Assembly: GCA_030603035.1 (NCBI GenBank) | Contig: JAUVYQ010000029.1 | Span: 1 to 21,594 of the forward strand | From: Phycisphaerae bacterium | GTDB lineage: Bacteria; Planctomycetota; Phycisphaerae; Sedimentisphaerales; SG8-4 | Direction: 5' to 3' | DNA: 21,594 bases | In this document: positions 20,990 to 21,594 of the stretch, piece after piece | How positions within the stretch are numbered: position 1 is the stretch's first letter | Layout: each line of letters opens with the position of its first letter | Translations under genes and position numbers: made by a program | The notes under the pieces: generated by a model | What the model was told of the DNA's origin: nothing | The model's input: the letters and a program-made list of their open reading frames with translations, nothing else | The model's database searches: none

Positions 20990-21508
20990 ATGAAACACCA
21001 TCAAACCAGAAGACAATTTCTAAAAACTATGGGTCTGGGCGCAGCATCACTGGCAGCGCCGAAATTAGTATTCGCTGCAGAAAAGCCAATACAAAAGCCA
21101 AACGTGATATTGTACGTCGTGGACGACCACGGCACCGATGATGCAGGCTGTTACGGCAATCCTGTAATTAAAACGCACGGCCTCGATATGCTCGCCCGCG
21201 AGGGGACACGATTCACCCACGCTTTCTGCACCACTGCAAGCTGCAGCGCCAGCCGCTCGGTAATACTCACAGGACTGCACAACCACGCCACCGGCCAATA
21301 CGGACATCAGCACGGATACAGTCACTTCGTCAGCTTCCCGAATGTTAAGAGTCTGCCGGTGTTGCTGGCCGATGCAGGATACAGAACAGCATCGGTGGGC
21401 AAGTATCACGTGGCACCCGAAGAAGTTTACCACTTCCAGCAGTACATCAAGAACACTAACCCGCATTTCTCACAGCACCAGTTGAAAAAAGCTCCTTTTC
21501 TGGTATAA
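20990..21508 (+). pseudogene. Sulfatase interrupted by an insertion sequence (N-terminal fragment)
   Basis: Encodes the first 150 or so residues of a type I sulfatase. It begins with a twin-arginine signal ([25 protein letters not shown]), followed by [14 protein letters not shown] with the metal-binding aspartates, and the formylglycine motif C85-S-A-S-R89 followed by VILTG. The run [22 protein letters not shown] resembles heparan N-sulfatase-type members. Family members usually have about 450-500 residues. Here homology ends near FQQYIKNT (about 21455), and the frame then runs through insertion-sequence DNA to a TAA at 21506. The remaining metal and substrate residues are lost, so the product should be inactive. 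33 bp downstream of tRNA-Leu. Confidence 0.8.
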
Positions 21509-21547
21509 CTTGTTTAGAAAAAACAAGTTAACAAAAAGAAAAGGAGC
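21491..21547 (+). promoter_or_regulatory. Hairpin masking the transposase ribosome binding site
   Basis: GCTCCTTTTCT (21491-21501) pairs perfectly with AGAAAAGGAGC (21537-21547). AACTTGTTT (21507-21515) pairs with AAACAAGTT (21521-21529) around an AGAAA loop. The 3' arm contains the AGGAG for the ATG at 21554. Transcripts entering from the sulfatase would fold the site away. Confidence 0.65.
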
Positions 21548-21553
21548 AATACA

Positions 21554-21594
21554 ATGAAAACACACTGTAATCAAAAAACCCTCGAATTTCAAAC
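21554..21594 (+). CDS. Transposase, N-terminal fragment (IS1380-like)
   Basis: Thirteen codons are visible, MKTHCNQKTLEFQ, before the window ends. IS1380-family transposases commonly open with MKT/MKA, a Cys and an LEF/FEF motif, which is why I suggest that family. AAAGGAGC lies 7 nt upstream, inside the hairpin arm. Confidence 0.55.
   Translation, partial: MKTHCNQKTLEFQ

Larger units (their letters stand above)
21456..21594 (+). mobile_element. Left end of an insertion sequence (probably IS1380 family), cut by window edge
   Basis: The element begins within the sulfatase gene at about 21455-21465; the exact left terminus and target duplication cannot be fixed without the other end. It contains an SD-sequestering hairpin (21491-21547) and the transposase start at 21554. 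The IS1380 assignment rests only on the transposase N-terminus. Confidence 0.6.

Noticed and set aside
20940..20990. tRNA-Leu 3' end as a classical integrase attachment site
   Set aside because: No second copy of the tRNA 3' end is visible; the duplicated part is the 5' end together with the xseB tail.
20878..21141. 87-codon frame starting MAELADAQGLGPC
   Set aside because: It is a translation of the tRNA-Leu gene and the sulfatase start in another frame, a common false gene.

Overview
The window looks like a chromosomal stretch of a planctomycete, probably Phycisphaerae or Sedimentisphaerales-like. This is inferred from family content (Tat-exported sulfatase and sugar isomerase, PilZ protein, MurD with a GRFGGG start, DUF4416 protein) and from dense intergenic repeat families. 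Most of it is housekeeping DNA (murD, pyrF, yebC, proS, a YhaM-like nuclease, xseA/xseB, tRNA-Leu). Accessory genes and repeats are wedged between these genes and sometimes inside them.

Layout. 1-1014: start of a leftward gene, then a two-gene cassette of a HARE-HTH/nuclease-like protein that seems to lack its N-terminus and an overlapping small gene. 1015-1552: repeats only. 1553-1948: PilZ protein. 1949-2780: a minimal nucleotidyltransferase (MNT) with a stub of a probable HEPN partner, beyond which lies a displaced copy of the murD 3' end. 2781-5311: leftward pyrF-murD pair. 5528-7104: a membrane-anchored unknown and yebC. 7208-13946: leftward run proS, sugar isomerase-like, DUF4416, WecA/MraY-like transferase, O-antigen ligase with TPR tail. 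14205-15917: YhaM-like HD nuclease and a secreted unknown. 16248-17075: membrane protein with a C39-type cysteine protease domain. 17655-19397: xseA and xseB. 19532-20719: secreted purple-acid-phosphatase-like enzyme between two 119-bp direct repeats. 20872-20956: tRNA-Leu(UAG). 20990 to the end: a sulfatase cut by an insertion sequence whose transposase starts at 21554.

The most unusual content is the repeat biology. (1) A 7-nt tandem repeat, consensus CGTATNN, occurs at about nine places, including inside murD, inside the O-antigen ligase gene, across the yebC stop codon and against the 5' end of tRNA-Leu. (2) murD carries three separate in-frame repeat insertions, which explains its 527-residue length. 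(3) Two accessory genes (MNT and phosphatase) each lie between the live 3' end of a housekeeping gene (murD, xseB) and a second copy of that 3' end of about 20 codons. This suggests a shared insertion or recombination route. No CRISPR array, rRNA or integrase gene was seen.
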